DNA from: Ensifer sp. USDA 6670
Lineage (GTDB): Bacteria > Pseudomonadota > Alphaproteobacteria > Rhizobiales > Rhizobiaceae
Direction of reading: 5' to 3'
Assembly (NCBI GenBank): GCA_000421085.1
Contig: ATWE01000010.1
Span: forward strand, 183,747 to 247,746
DNA: 64,000 bases
Shown here: positions 1 through 9,446 of the stretch, piece by piece
How the letters are laid out: each line of letters starts with the position of its first letter
Position numbering within the stretch: position 1 is the stretch's first letter
The notes under the pieces: generated by a model
The model's database searches: none
What the model was told of the DNA's origin: nothing
What the model saw: only the letters and a program-made list of their open reading frames with translations
Position numbers and translations under genes: made by a program

Positions 1-258
1 GACGCGCAGGAATTATTGACCCAGGCGATCGGCATCGTCATCGAGAAGCGGCGTTTCCGGATACCGCACAAGGGTTTCACCTGGGAGGTCGACGTCTATG
101 AGGGCGCGCTCGAAGGGCTCACCGTCGCCGAAGTCGAAATGAAGCGGGAAACGGACCTGCCCAACCTGCCGGCCTGGCTGGGGCGCGAGATCACCGGCGA
201 TCGCCGCTACTCCAATCAAGCGCTTGCCACCGAAGGGCTGCTGGAAGCGCAGACATGA
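1..258 (+). CDS. CYTH domain protein, 3' end (5' end outside window)
   Basis: The frame is open from the first base, so this is the C-terminal ~85 residues of a longer protein. The segment with EVDVYEG, GLTVAEVEM and a following WLGREITGD matches the C-terminal half of CYTH domains (triphosphate tunnel metalloenzymes). In that family the alternating acidic residues bind a metal that holds a triphosphate. The stop overlaps the start of the downstream CHAD gene (ATGA), so the two are probably translated together. CYTH/CHAD association is well known and is linked to inorganic polyphosphate. The substrate cannot be told from this fragment; triphosphatase is the likeliest activity. Confidence 0.8.
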   Translation, partial: DAQELLTQAIGIVIEKRRFRIPHKGFTWEVDVYEGALEGLTVAEVEMKRETDLPNLPAWLGREITGDRRYSNQALATEGLLEAQT

Positions 259-1157
259 CCTTTGCCTTCCATCCGAAGCGCCCCTTTACAGAGGACTTCC
301 GCGCCGTCGGAGGAGAACAGATCGAACACGCGATCGCGATCCTCGAGGTTCAGCCCGCAGGCGTGCATGAAGCGATCCACGATGCACGCAAGAGCTTCAA
401 GCGCCTGCGCTCGCTCTATCGCCTCGTGGCCGCCGATGCGCCACTCTTCCAGAGGCAGGAAAACGCCCGCTTCCGCGCCATGGCACGCAACCTGTCGACA
501 TTCCGCGACGCGGCAGCGCTTGTCGAGAATGCCGGGTATCTGCGCCAGCACGCTGCGAGCGAGGAGCAGCAGCTGGCCCTCGACAAGATCTGCTCGCTCC
601 TCGCAAGCCGGCGAGACCGGATTGCCGAAGACGAAGGCGATCTCGACCGGAAGATCGAAGAAACTATCGTCAATTCCCGAAAGGCGCACGCCGCTCTCGC
701 TCATGTTTCCTTCCATGACGGCAGGCGGAAGTCCGCCCGCCGCCTCGCGAAGGGCTGGAGGCAGACATTGCGGCGCGCCGCACGCACCAGGGCAGCCTGT
801 GCGGCAAGCTCCGATACGACGCTCTTTCACGACCTGCGCAAGGGCGTACAGGATTACCGAATGCAGCTTGCCTTGCTTCGGGAGGCGTGGCCGTCGGCCA
901 TGCGGGCGAAGAGAACGGAGGCCAGCGAATTGGTCGACGTACTCGGCCATCTGAATGACATCGCCGCATTGATGTCGCTCGTCGACGAACGGCCTGACCT
1001 TGCCGGCAACAGCAAGGAGCATCTTCTTTCGAACGTCGTCGCCAGGCAGGACGAACTGAGGCGTGAGGCCTTGAAGCGCGCGGATGCGGTCTTTCTCGAC
1101 CGGCCGCGGAGGGAGAGCCGAACCCTCGAACTGCTCTGGCTCGAAGCTGGAAGGTAG
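255..1157 (+). CDS. CHAD domain protein
   Basis: A 300-residue, helix-rich, strongly charged protein. The segment VHEAIHDARKSFKRLRSLY near residues 37-55 is the typical first CHAD helix with conserved His and basic residues. A second basic helix (FHDLRKGVQDYRMQ) near residue 190 matches the repeat half. CHAD domains bind polyphosphate through conserved histidines and lysines. Start chosen because its ATG overlaps the TGA of the CYTH gene by 4 bp, implying an operon. In many bacteria the two domains are fused in one protein; here they are separate genes. No signal peptide or membrane segment is visible, so it is probably cytoplasmic. Confidence 0.85.
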   Translation: MTFAFHPKRPFTEDFRAVGGEQIEHAIAILEVQPAGVHEAIHDARKSFKRLRSLYRLVAADAPLFQRQENARFRAMARNLSTFRDAAALVENAGYLRQHAASEEQQLALDKICSLLASRRDRIAEDEGDLDRKIEETIVNSRKAHAALAHVSFHDGRRKSARRLAKGWRQTLRRAARTRAACAASSDTTLFHDLRKGVQDYRMQLALLREAWPSAMRAKRTEASELVDVLGHLNDIAALMSLVDERPDLAGNSKEHLLSNVVARQDELRREALKRADAVFLDRPRRESRTLELLWLEAGR

Positions 1158-1234
1158 AACGTTATTGAAAGCCAGGCTCAGGCGCGATTCGCCGCAATTG
1201 CACTTGGCGCCCGAAAGCTGTATTTGCGTGCCGC

Positions 1235-2182
1235 ATGACCGACATGCTCACGACATCGCGCCGCCCGGAGACGCCGGGCCAGTTTCTGGTGGCCGCCCTC
1301 TACCATTTCGTATCCTTTCCGCGCTTCGCCGATTTCCGCGAGCCGCTGCAGGCGATCTGCGACGCCAATGGGGTGAAGGGAACGCTGCTTCTTGCGCATG
1401 AGGGCATCAACGGGACGATCGCCGGCACCGAAGAAGGCATAGCGGCGGTCCTTGCCTGTCTCCGCGCGCAGCCGGAATTCGCCGGCCTGGTACACAAGGA
1501 GAGCCGGGCCGCGGCCATGCCCTTCCTGCGCATGAAGGTGCGCCTGAAGAAGGAGATCGTCACCATGGGCGTCGAAAACATCGACCCCAAAAAAGTGGTC
1601 GGCACCTATGTGGAGCCGAAGGACTGGAACGCGCTGATCTCCGATCCGGAAACGCTGGTCATCGACACGCGCAACGACTACGAAACGGCCATCGGCCTCT
1701 TCCAGGGAGCCGTCGATCCCAAGACCAAGACCTTCCGGGAATTTCCCGATTGGGTGCGCAACAATAGCGGCCTGCACAACAAGCCGAAGATCGCCATGTA
1801 CTGCACCGGCGGTATCCGCTGCGAGAAGGCGACGGCCTTCATGAAGGAGCAGGGCTTCGAGGAGGTCTATCACCTCAAGGGTGGCATACTCAAATATCTC
1901 GAGGAAATACCGCCCGAAGAGAGCCTCTGGGAAGGCGCCTGCTTCGTCTTCGACGAGCGCGTGTCCGTCACCCACGGGCTGCAGGAAGGCGAGCACACGC
2001 TCTGCCATGCCTGCCGTCAGCCGCTGACGCCCGAGGACCTCCAGTCGCTCCTTCATGAGGAAGGCGTCTCCTGCGTCCACTGCCACGACACCCGCAGCGA
2101 AGAGGACCGCGAGCGTTACCGCCAAAGGCAGAGGCAGATCATGCTTGCGAAGAAGCGCGGGACGCGGCATCTCGGAAGCTAG
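1235..2182 (+). CDS. trhO: tRNA uridine(34) hydroxylase, rhodanese family
   Basis: 315 residues, the usual length of the YceA/TrhO family, which hydroxylates uridine 34 of some tRNAs using oxygen. The N-terminal acylphosphatase-like part contains [16 protein letters not shown]. The central rhodanese domain starts near VIDTRNDYE. Its active-site loop reads [13 protein letters not shown], with the expected catalytic Cys. The C-terminus is Cys-rich ([14 protein letters not shown]), a possible small zinc-binding tail also common in this family. An alternative ATG lies three codons downstream. It stands alone between the CHAD gene and the convergent metQ. Confidence 0.9.
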   Translation: MTDMLTTSRRPETPGQFLVAALYHFVSFPRFADFREPLQAICDANGVKGTLLLAHEGINGTIAGTEEGIAAVLACLRAQPEFAGLVHKESRAAAMPFLRMKVRLKKEIVTMGVENIDPKKVVGTYVEPKDWNALISDPETLVIDTRNDYETAIGLFQGAVDPKTKTFREFPDWVRNNSGLHNKPKIAMYCTGGIRCEKATAFMKEQGFEEVYHLKGGILKYLEEIPPEESLWEGACFVFDERVSVTHGLQEGEHTLCHACRQPLTPEDLQSLLHEEGVSCVHCHDTRSEEDRERYRQRQRQIMLAKKRGTRHLGS

Positions 2183-2204
2183 AGCATTTCCGCTTTCTCA
2201 CCCG

Positions 2205-2350
2205 GTCGGTGCCCATCCGCCTGCCGGCGCCTTCTCCCCGCAGGCGGGCGAAGGGACTCGTGGCAAGCATCTACACTGTAATAAACACCGGCGGTTCGTG
2301 GGGCATGTACCCTCTCCCCGCCTGCGGGGGCTAAACCCGAGGAGAGGGCA
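2205..2350. repeat. GC-rich palindromic intergenic repeats
   Basis: Two imperfect hairpins built on the core CTTCTCCCCGC / CCCTCTCCCCGC lie between the convergent trhO and metQ genes, at about 2230-2254 and 2310-2347. The same core recurs at 8138-8273, 23808-23946 and 25737-25916. Paired, oppositely oriented copies at each site suggest a dispersed rhizobial repeat. It may also help end transcription of both convergent genes. Confidence 0.6.
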
Positions 2351-2358
2351 GAGGCCGC

Positions 2359-3135
2359 TCACCAGCTCGGGATGAGCGCGCCCTTGAAGTGCTCTACGAT
2401 GAAGGCCTTGACCTTGTCGTCGTGGTAGGATTCGACGAGCGTCTTCACCCAGGGCGCGTCCTTGTCTGCGCTGCGCACCGCAATGACATTGGCGTAGGGG
2501 GACTTCTCGCTTTCGATGGCGATGGCGTCTTCCTTCGGGTGAAGATCGGCCTCGAGCGCGTAATTGGTGTTGATCACGGCCGCGTCGACATCGGCCAGCG
2601 AGCGCGGCAGCTGGGCCGCATCGAGCTCGGCGAACTCGATGTTCTTCGGATTTTCCGTCACGTCGGCCGGGGTGACCTTCAGTCCGGCATCCGGATTGAC
2701 CTTGATCAGACCCTTCGACGCGAGGACCAGGAGCGCGCGGCCGCCATTGGTGGGGTCGTTCGGAATGGCGATCGTCGCACCGTCCTCCAGCTCATCGAGG
2801 CTCTTCACCTTGTTCGAGTAGACGCCCATCGGCGTGGTGATCGTCAGGCCGACGCTGACGATATCGAAGCCACGATCGGCGATCTGGTTGTCGAGATAGG
2901 GCTGGTGCTGGAAGGAATTGGCATTGAGGTCGCCATCGGCGAGCGCCTGGTTCGGAACCACGTAGTCGGAGAATTCGAGGATCTCGATGTCGAGGCCCTT
3001 GGGGGCGGCGACTTCCTTCACCTTCTCCATGATCTCGGCATGCTCGCCCGGGGTCACGCCGACCTTGATGGTCTCAGCAAGCGCCGTGCCGGCAGCCAGG
3101 GCGGCGAAGGCCGCCGCAAGAATGAGGTTTTTCAT
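2359..3135 (-). CDS. metQ: Methionine ABC transporter, substrate-binding protein
   Basis: 258 residues of the NlpA/MetQ family. A Sec-type signal peptide (basic start, then an Ala/Leu-rich core ending TALA-ET) covers about residues 1-20. No lipobox Cys is present, so it is probably a soluble periplasmic protein. Family features include VGVTPGEHAEIM, NANSFQHQPYLD and IAIPNDPTNGGRAL. It is the last gene of metN-metI-metQ, 38 bp after metI. It captures methionine (D- or L-) for the importer. Confidence 0.92.
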   Translation of the reverse strand: MKNLILAAAFAALAAGTALAETIKVGVTPGEHAEIMEKVKEVAAPKGLDIEILEFSDYVVPNQALADGDLNANSFQHQPYLDNQIADRGFDIVSVGLTITTPMGVYSNKVKSLDELEDGATIAIPNDPTNGGRALLVLASKGLIKVNPDAGLKVTPADVTENPKNIEFAELDAAQLPRSLADVDAAVINTNYALEADLHPKEDAIAIESEKSPYANVIAVRSADKDAPWVKTLVESYHDDKVKAFIVEHFKGALIPSW

Positions 3136-3173
3136 GGATGTCTCCTTGTTGCTGTTTGGTGTCTTGGAAAGGA

Positions 3174-3839
3174 TCAGGTCTTGCGGCTGCGCTTGTCGAA
3201 GCGCCGCGCCATCCGGTCGCCGGCGCTCTGGACGAGCTGGACGAGCACGATGAGCACGACGACCACGACGAGCATCACGTCGGGCATGAAGCGCTGGTAG
3301 CCGTAGCGGATGCCCAGATCGCCGAGACCGCCGCCGCCGACGGCGCCGACCATCGCCGAATAGCCGATGAGGCTGACGATCGTCATGGTGAGCGCCAGCG
3401 TCAGCGCCGGCCGGGATTCGGCGAGCAGGACCTTGAAGACGATCTGCATCGGTGTGGCGCCCATGGCGCGCGCCGCCTCGATCAGCCCCTTGTCGACGTC
3501 GCGGATCGCCGCCTCGACGAGGCGGGCGACGAAGGGAATGGTCGCAATCGTCAAGGGCACGATCGCCGCTTTGGTGCCGATCGAGGTACCGGTGATGAGC
3601 CGCGTCAAAGGAATGATCGCGACGACGAGGATGATGAAGGGCGTCGAGCGCGTCGCGTTCACCACAAGTCCCACGGCGCGGTTGACATTGGGTGCGGGGA
3701 ACAACTCGCCCCTGCCGCTGGTCGCCAGGAAGATGCCGATCGGCAGCCCGATCAGCGAGCCCACCAGGCCGGCGATCGCCACCATGTACATAGTATCGAG
3801 CGTGGCGCTGCCTATGCGAAGCAGAAGATCAGGCGACAT
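3174..3839 (-). CDS. metI: Methionine ABC transporter, permease
   Basis: 221 residues with several hydrophobic helices. The EAA-type cytoplasmic loop ([21 protein letters not shown]) that contacts the ATPase is clear. Start is the ATG at 3839: the longer open frame begins with an Arg-rich, non-hydrophobic stretch that is actually antisense to metN coding. From this start, metI overlaps the end of metN by 11 bp, implying translational coupling. It forms the inner-membrane channel with MetN and MetQ. Confidence 0.9.
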   Translation of the reverse strand: MSPDLLLRIGSATLDTMYMVAIAGLVGSLIGLPIGIFLATSGRGELFPAPNVNRAVGLVVNATRSTPFIILVVAIIPLTRLITGTSIGTKAAIVPLTIATIPFVARLVEAAIRDVDKGLIEAARAMGATPMQIVFKVLLAESRPALTLALTMTIVSLIGYSAMVGAVGGGGLGDLGIRYGYQRFMPDVMLVVVVVLIVLVQLVQSAGDRMARRFDKRSRKT

Positions 3840-4905
3840 AGCCGAGCACCTCCGTGACCAGTCCGTTTTCGGTGAAGAAGCGCTCCGCCTTGCCCGAGGT
3901 TTCGGCATCGGCGCCATAGGCGACGACGAGCGAGCCGTAAGGCTTCCCGCCGATCTCGTCGATCGTGCCGGCGATGATGTTGACCTCGGCGCCGACCGAC
4001 TGGATGAGCTGCGAGATCAGCGGGCGCTCCGCCGCTGCCCCGAAGAAGGTGAGGCGCACCACGACGCGATCGCCGTCTGCCGCCGCCGGCTTCAGGCCTC
4101 TGGCAACGGCTTCCGGCAGTTTCGAACCCGCCAGACCGGAAAGGAGCGCCCGCGTCGTCTCGTGCCTGGAATGCGTGAAGACGTCGAAAGTGTGCCCTCG
4201 CTCCACGATCTGGCCCTTGTCGATCACTGCCACGTCGGAAGTAACCGCTTTTACGACCTCCATCTCGTGAGTGATGAGCAGAACGGTAAGGCCCAGTTCC
4301 GCATTGATCCGTCTCAGCAGTTCCAGGATCGACTGCGTCGTTTCCGGGTCCAGCGCCGAGGTCGCCTCGTCCGAGAGCAACAGCTTGGGTTCGGTCGCAA
4401 GCGCCCTGGCGATGCCGATGCGCTGCTTCTGGCCGCCGGAAAGCTCCGCCGGATAACGCCCGTGCTTGTCGGCGAGACCGACGAGTTCGAGAAGCGGGCG
4501 CACACGCTGCTCGATCGCGCGCCGATCCATGCCGGCGATTTCGAGCGGCAGCGCGACATTGCCGAAGACGGTGCGCGAGGAAAGCAGGTTGAAATGCTGG
4601 AAGATCATACCGACGGAGCGGCGGAGATCGCGCAGGCCCGCCTCATCGAGCGCACCCACATCGACGCCATCGACGAACACCTTGCCGCTCGAAGGCTTTT
4701 CGAGGCCGTTTACCAGCCGGATCAACGTCGATTTGCCGGCGCCGGAACGACCGATGATACCGGTGATCGAGCCGCGAGCGACCGACAGGCTGACATTGTC
4801 GAGCGCAGTGAAGGCCGTATTTCCGCCGGAGGCCGGAAAGCGCTTGGACACGGCGTCGAAGACGACCGCATCGCCGGCCGATATCTCGGATTGAGGAAGG
4901 GTCAT
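3829..4905 (-). CDS. metN: Methionine ABC transporter, ATPase
   Basis: 358 residues. Walker A is GRSGAGKST near residue 53, the signature LSGGQKQR near 155, and Walker [13 protein letters not shown] just after. The C-terminal ~80 residues form the NIL (ACT-like) domain that binds methionine and inhibits transport when the cell is replete. It is the first gene of the operon. The 336-bp leader contains no other gene, and I found no SAM riboswitch consensus there. Confidence 0.94.
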   Translation of the reverse strand: MTLPQSEISAGDAVVFDAVSKRFPASGGNTAFTALDNVSLSVARGSITGIIGRSGAGKSTLIRLVNGLEKPSSGKVFVDGVDVGALDEAGLRDLRRSVGMIFQHFNLLSSRTVFGNVALPLEIAGMDRRAIEQRVRPLLELVGLADKHGRYPAELSGGQKQRIGIARALATEPKLLLSDEATSALDPETTQSILELLRRINAELGLTVLLITHEMEVVKAVTSDVAVIDKGQIVERGHTFDVFTHSRHETTRALLSGLAGSKLPEAVARGLKPAAADGDRVVVRLTFFGAAAERPLISQLIQSVGAEVNIIAGTIDEIGGKPYGSLVVAYGADAETSGKAERFFTENGLVTEVLGYVA

Positions 4906-5094
4906 TGTCCGGTCGCCCCCGCAGGAGGGATCAAAACGATAGGAGGATACATGATGCTCTCGGATGTTCGAAACCCCGGTCCCTGCTCAATAGGGCCGGC
5001 TCGGAAAAAACGTCGCCTCGTCAGACGGACATTCGACAACGCATTCGAAACGTGGAGCAACTCTCTATCATCGGCCAACCGGTCAGTTCAACGC

Positions 5095-5123
5095 CTCCTC
5101 GGCATGACTGCCATGCCGAGGAG
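5095..5123. repeat. 12-bp perfect inverted repeat in the metN/beta-glucosidase gap
   Basis: CTCCTCGGCATG (5095-5106) is exactly complemented by 5112-5123 around a 5-base loop. It sits in the 4906-5241 gap, about 190 bp upstream of metN and just past the 3' end of the beta-glucosidase gene. No T-run follows on either strand, so it is not a classical terminator, though it could still end transcription of the upstream gene. I see no coding potential elsewhere in this gap. Confidence 0.55.
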
Positions 5124-5241
5124 CATGTGGTTCTTATGGCGCGCGAGCGCGCCCTTTTACAGGTACGTTTTTCCGGAGCCCCAAGGCGCGGCGCAAAAGT
5201 CTACTCTTTTTGTGCAGAACCGCCGTCCGCTCGCTCCGGCA

Positions 5242-6600
5242 TCATCCCGGCTTGTGGTTGCCCCTCGGAAACCGTTCCGCCAGGTCCTTATACCAGCGAC
5301 CACTTTTCTTGATCGTGCGGACCTGTGTCTCGTAATCGACGTGAACGATGCCGAAGCGCATTCGGTAGCCCTCGGCCCATTCGAAATTATCCATCAGGCT
5401 CCAGGCGAAATAGCCCCGCATCGGATAACCCTTGGCGATGAGATCGGCGGTGACGGCGAGGTGGTCTGAGATGTAGTCGAGCCGAGGCTGATCGTCGACG
5501 CCCATGTTGTAGCAGGCGCCATTCTCGGTGATGTAGCAGTCGGGGAGCCCGTAGCGCGCATTGAGCGTCTCCACGAGGTTGCCCAAAGCCGGCGCATAGA
5601 CTTCCCAGCCGATATCGGTCTTCACGTCGCTGACGGGTTTCGCATTGACGGTCGCCGGATATTCGGCGCCTTTCGCCGGGTCTGCCGAAACGCGCATCGG
5701 CGTATAGTAGTTGAGCCCCCACCAATCGAGCGGCTGGGCGATCGTTGCCATGTCGCCGTCCTCGATCGCCGGCATGCGTTCGCCGAGCGCGGAGAGGAAG
5801 CCCTCCGGATATTCGCCCTTGAAGATCGGATCGAAGAAGACGCCGTTGTGGAAATCGAAGGCGCGCTCCGCAGCGGCCTTGTCCTCGGCGCTGTCGCTGC
5901 CGGGATAGACGGAATGGGCGTTGATGACGATCCCGACGGGCAGCTCCGGCCGTTCCGAGCGGATCGCGGCGACCCCCAACCCATGGGCGAGATTGGTGAA
6001 GTGCAGTGCGGCAAGTGCTGCATCCATGTTGCGCTCGCCCGGTGCATGGACACCGAAGAGATGGCCGAGCCAGACGGAACACCACGGTTCGTTGAAGGTC
6101 GCGACCGCATCGAGACGATCGCCCAGACGCGCAATCACGGTCTTGGCGTAACGCTGATAGGCATAGGCGGTCGTGCGCGCCGTCCAGCCACCGTCGCCCA
6201 TCAGCGCCAGCGGCAGGTCCCAGTGATAGAGGGTCGCAAAGGCCTTGATGCCGCGCGCCTTCAGTCCGTCGACGAGGCGGTCGTAAAAGTCGAGCCCCTT
6301 CTCGTTGATCGGCCCCGTGCCCTCCGGCACGATCCGCGGCCAGGCGATCGAGAAGCGGTAGGCCTCGACGCCGAGGCCGCTGATGAGGTCCAGATCCTGT
6401 TCCAGCCGGTTGTAATGGTCGCAGGCGACGTCGCCGTTGTGGCGCCCGTAAACGCGCCCCGGCATATTGGAGAAGGCGTCCCAGATGGAGGCTTTGCGCC
6501 CATCCGCCTTGCTGGCTCCCTCGATCTGGAAGGATGCGGTCGCAACGCCGAAGACAAAGTCGCCGGGAAAACGCTCTGCCAGTTTCTTGGCTTCGATCAT
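5242..6600 (-). CDS. bglB: GH1 family beta-glucosidase
   Basis: 452 residues, typical for glycoside hydrolase family 1. FVFGVATASFQIEGA near the N-terminus is the family signature. The acid/base Glu lies in TFNEPWC and the nucleophile Glu in YITENGACY. Late residues WSLMDNFEWAEGY line the glucose-binding subsite. No signal peptide is seen, so it acts in the cytoplasm on imported aryl- or oligo-beta-glucosides. It reads in the same direction as the xyl cluster, but a strong terminator at 6731-6758 separates it from the dehydrogenase gene, so it is probably its own transcription unit. The gene symbol is a family label; substrate range is unknown. Confidence 0.93.
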   Translation of the reverse strand: MIEAKKLAERFPGDFVFGVATASFQIEGASKADGRKASIWDAFSNMPGRVYGRHNGDVACDHYNRLEQDLDLISGLGVEAYRFSIAWPRIVPEGTGPINEKGLDFYDRLVDGLKARGIKAFATLYHWDLPLALMGDGGWTARTTAYAYQRYAKTVIARLGDRLDAVATFNEPWCSVWLGHLFGVHAPGERNMDAALAALHFTNLAHGLGVAAIRSERPELPVGIVINAHSVYPGSDSAEDKAAAERAFDFHNGVFFDPIFKGEYPEGFLSALGERMPAIEDGDMATIAQPLDWWGLNYYTPMRVSADPAKGAEYPATVNAKPVSDVKTDIGWEVYAPALGNLVETLNARYGLPDCYITENGACYNMGVDDQPRLDYISDHLAVTADLIAKGYPMRGYFAWSLMDNFEWAEGYRMRFGIVHVDYETQVRTIKKSGRWYKDLAERFPRGNHKPG

Positions 6601-6730
6601 CGTTCAGGCCTCATCGTCTGCGCAGCCGGACCGAAGGCATGGCTGCGTCCGGGTCAATGTCAAGGCGGACCATAGGGAGGCCTCGCCCTCGTCTGTGGAC
6701 GTGGCCTAAGGCCGCGGTGGCAAATGTCAA

Positions 6731-6758
6731 TAAAAAAGGGCGAGGTATCCCCGCCCTT
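6731..6758 (-). terminator. Rho-independent terminator after the Gfo/Idh gene
   Basis: Read on the minus strand, a 10-bp stem (AAGGGCGGGG / CCTCGCCCTT, one mismatch) with a 3-base loop runs straight into six T residues. It lies about 170 bp beyond the stop of the dehydrogenase gene and upstream of the beta-glucosidase gene. Confidence 0.8.
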
Positions 6759-6762
6759 CCCT

Positions 6763-6871
6763 GGATCACGATGTTTTTAGGTCGGGTCGAAAAACATGAA
6801 CGTGATCGATTCCTGGAATTTGAGACGCGGGATGCGGGCGGAAAACCGCACACACCTTTTCCTTATCCCGC
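6763..6871. repeat. RIME-like intergenic mosaic element, copy 1
   Basis: About 109 bp with two palindromes: GATCACG/CGTGATC around a looped stem, then GCGGGAT paired with ATCCCGC. A second copy, similar over its whole length, is at 14787-14899. Size and two-palindrome structure fit the rhizobial RIME1 class; the assignment is by structure and memory of the family only. The 6601-6925 gap holds this element, the terminator above and no gene. Confidence 0.65.
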
Positions 6872-6925
6872 TCTGGAACATTTCCACTTTTCTTCGAATC
6901 GCGGAAATGCTCCGGCTTGCAAGGT

Positions 6926-8110
6926 TCAGACCTTGATCCAGGCGCCGTTGCGCTCCGAGGAACGTACGCAGGCATCGACGAAGGTCATGCCCTTCATGCC
7001 ATCGTCTATCGTCGGATAGATGACAGAAGGATCAGCCTTCCCGCCGTTGCGCTTGGCGTAGATCGCCCGTGCCGCTTCCGTATAGATATTGGCGAAGCCT
7101 TCGAGGTAGCCCTCGGGGTGGCCGGACGGAATGCGCGATACGCGTGCCGCCGCCGGCGAAGCTCCGGCGCCGGCGCGCGTCAGCAGACGCTTCGGCTCCC
7201 CGAAGGGCGTGTACCAGAGGTAGTTCGGATCCTTCTGCGTCCATTCGAGACCGCCCTTGGTGCCGTAGACGCGCACCATCAGGCCGTTCTCATGGCCGGG
7301 CGCCACCTGGCTGCACCAGAGCATGCCCTTGGCGCGCGCGCCGTCCTTCTCCTTGAAGCGCATCAGCACATGCGCATTGTCGTCGAGCTGCCGCCCGCCG
7401 ACGAAGCTGTCGAGATCGGCGGAGAGCTCCTCGAGTTCCAGGCCGGAAACGAAGCAGCCGAGATTATAAGCATGCGTGCCGATGTCGCCGGTCGAACCGC
7501 CGGCGCCGGAGCGCGCCGGATCTGTGCGCCAGGCAGCCTGCTTTTGACCGGACTGCTCGATATTCTCGGTCAGCCAGTCCTGCGGATATTCCATCTGCAC
7601 GAGGCGGACGGCGCCGATGTCGCCATTCTCAATCATTTCGCGCGCCTGACGCACCATCGGATAGCCGGTATAGTTGTGCGTCAGCACGAAGAGCGCATCG
7701 CTTTCGTCGGCCGCCTTTTTGAGCTTCTTCGCGTCGGCGAGCGTCGATGTCAGCGGCTTGTCGCAGATGACATGGATGCCGCGCTTCAGGAATTCTTTGG
7801 CAGCAGCATAGTGAACATGGTTTGGCGTGACGATCGCCACCGCCTCGATGCCGTTCTTAAGCTTCGCCTCACGGATCGCCATTTCCTTGAAATCCGAATA
7901 GACGCGCGACGGATCGAGCCCGAGCTCGCGGCCCGAAGCCTCGGCCTTCTCCGCCGTCGACGAGAGCGCGCCGGCGACAAGCTCGTAGTGATCGTCGAGC
8001 CTGGCGGCGATCCGATGCACCGCGCCGATAAAGGCGCCCGATCCGCCGCCCACCATGCCCAGCCGAATGCGCTTCTGACGCGTCTCCGTACTGCTTCCCT
8101 CGATAGCCAT
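6926..8110 (-). CDS. Gfo/Idh/MocA family NAD(P)-dependent sugar oxidoreductase
   Basis: 394 residues from the ATG at 8110, which has AGGAGAG upstream; the open frame runs 12 codons further without support. The N-terminal Rossmann fold has the RLGMVGGGSGAFIGAVHR glycine motif. The EKP-type motif is represented by CDKPLTSTLADAKKL, and the catalytic-domain signature by GGSTGDIGTHAYNL. Family members oxidise or epimerise cyclic sugars or inositols using NAD(P). Its place downstream of a sugar isomerase and xylAB suggests a linked oxidation step, but the exact substrate is unknown. Confidence 0.9.
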   Translation of the reverse strand: MAIEGSSTETRQKRIRLGMVGGGSGAFIGAVHRIAARLDDHYELVAGALSSTAEKAEASGRELGLDPSRVYSDFKEMAIREAKLKNGIEAVAIVTPNHVHYAAAKEFLKRGIHVICDKPLTSTLADAKKLKKAADESDALFVLTHNYTGYPMVRQAREMIENGDIGAVRLVQMEYPQDWLTENIEQSGQKQAAWRTDPARSGAGGSTGDIGTHAYNLGCFVSGLELEELSADLDSFVGGRQLDDNAHVLMRFKEKDGARAKGMLWCSQVAPGHENGLMVRVYGTKGGLEWTQKDPNYLWYTPFGEPKRLLTRAGAGASPAAARVSRIPSGHPEGYLEGFANIYTEAARAIYAKRNGGKADPSVIYPTIDDGMKGMTFVDACVRSSERNGAWIKV

Positions 8111-8137
8111 CGTTCTTTCTCTCCTTGTGTTGGAATT

Positions 8138-8273
8138 GCCCCTCATCCCGCTGCCGCGACCTTCTCCCCGCAGGCGGGGAGAAGGGGCTCGTGGCGACGC
8201 CTCCCCTTGCCGCAGCGGAAGGGCGGGGCAAGTCCCCTCTCCCCGCTGGCGGGGAGAGGGTTAGGGTGAGGGG
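8138..8273. repeat. GC-rich palindromic repeats, converging pair
   Basis: Two strong hairpins: CTTCTCCCCG / CGGGGAGAAG (8161-8184, loop CAGG) and CCCTCTCCCCG / CGGGGAGAGGG (8235-8260, loop CTGG). They are flanked by outward-facing GCCCCTCA and TGAGGGGC ends. The pair sits between two co-oriented genes and could cause RNA processing or partial termination there. Confidence 0.7.
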
Positions 8274-8292
8274 CAGACGGTTAGACCACGAA

Positions 8293-9345
8293 CTAGATTC
8301 CCAGCATCCGCCGGTTCGCCGCCTCGTCGGTGCCGCTGTCGGCGAAATCGTCGAAGGCCCTCTCGGTGACGCGGATGATATGCGCCTTCACGAACTCGGA
8401 GCCTTCGCGTGCGCCGTCTTCCGGGTGTTTCAGGCAGCATTCCCACTCGACCACGGCCCAGCCGGCGAAATCATTGGCGGCCATCTTCGAGAAGACGGCC
8501 CCGAAATCCACCTGACCGTCGCCCAGCGAGCGGAAGCGGCCGGCGCGGTTCACCCAGCTTTGATAGCCGCCATAGACGCCCTGGCGTCCGGTCGGGTTGA
8601 ACTCCGCGTCCTTGACGTGGAACATCCGGATGCGGTCCTTGTAGATGTCGATATTCTCGAGATAGTCGAGGCACTGCAGCACATAGTGAGACGGGTCGTA
8701 GAGCATGCAGGCGCGGGCATGGTTGCCGGTGCGCTCCAGGAACATCTCATAGGTGATGCCGTCGTGCAGGTCCTCGCCCGGATGGATCTCGTAGCACACG
8801 TCGACGCCGCAATCCTCCGCGTGATCGAGGATCGGCTTCCACCGCCGCGCGAGCTCGTCGAAGGCGGTCTCCACGAGGCCCGCCGGACGCTGTGGCCACG
8901 GATAGACGAAGGGCCAGGCGAGCGCGCCGGAAAAGCTTGCCATCGCACCGAGGCCGAGGTTCTTCGAGGCGGTCAGCGCCAGCTTCACCTGTTCGACCGC
9001 CCACTCCTGGCGCGCCCGAGGATTGCCGCGCACTTGCGGAACGGCGAAACCGTCGAAAGCCTCGTCATAGGCGGGATGCGTCGCAACGAGCTGGCCCTGG
9101 AGGTGGGTCGAAAGCTCGGTGATCTCGACGCCATTGTCGCGCGCCTTGCCGGCGACCTCGTCGCAATAGGTCTTCGATTCGGCAGCCTTCTTCAGGTCGA
9201 AGAGCCGGCCGTCCCAGCTTGGGACCTGCACGCCCTTATAACCGCAATCGGCGGCCCATTTGGTAATCGAATCCCAGGAATTGAAGGGTGCGGCGTCGCC
9301 GGCGAATTGCGCAAGAAACAGCCCCGGTCCTTTGATCGTTTTCAT
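8293..9345 (-). CDS. Sugar phosphate isomerase/epimerase, AP endonuclease family 2 TIM barrel
   Basis: 350 residues from the ATG at 9345, which follows GGGAGGAAG; the longer frame upstream lacks family resemblance. TIM-barrel and metal-site features include YKGVQVPSWDGR, CYEIHPGEDLHD, LYDPSHYVLQ and FHVKDAEF, in which Glu, Asp and His residues would bind a divalent metal. It commonly pairs with Gfo/Idh dehydrogenases in sugar or inositol catabolism, as here. A perfect LacI-type palindrome lies about 100 bp upstream, suggesting control by the regulator at 12406-13443. The substrate is not inferable from sequence alone. Confidence 0.88.
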   Translation of the reverse strand: MKTIKGPGLFLAQFAGDAAPFNSWDSITKWAADCGYKGVQVPSWDGRLFDLKKAAESKTYCDEVAGKARDNGVEITELSTHLQGQLVATHPAYDEAFDGFAVPQVRGNPRARQEWAVEQVKLALTASKNLGLGAMASFSGALAWPFVYPWPQRPAGLVETAFDELARRWKPILDHAEDCGVDVCYEIHPGEDLHDGITYEMFLERTGNHARACMLYDPSHYVLQCLDYLENIDIYKDRIRMFHVKDAEFNPTGRQGVYGGYQSWVNRAGRFRSLGDGQVDFGAVFSKMAANDFAGWAVVEWECCLKHPEDGAREGSEFVKAHIIRVTERAFDDFADSGTDEAANRRMLGI

Positions 9346-9446
9346 ACAACTTCCTCCCTGATGGAGCGGTGTCCGATGTGCCGGCACTGCGGCCGACCGT
9401 TGACTTCCAGCGCTTCCGGCCCGCGAATTCGCAGCAGCTGGTACAC

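Noticed and set aside
4906..5241. SAM-II or other methionine riboswitch ahead of metN
   Set aside because: I looked for the conserved cores on the minus strand and did not find them; only an unexplained 12-bp inverted repeat is present.
3367..5469. 700-residue open frame on plus across metI, metN and the gap
   Set aside because: It is antisense to well-supported met genes, is Arg/Asp-rich without family features, and has no ribosome site.
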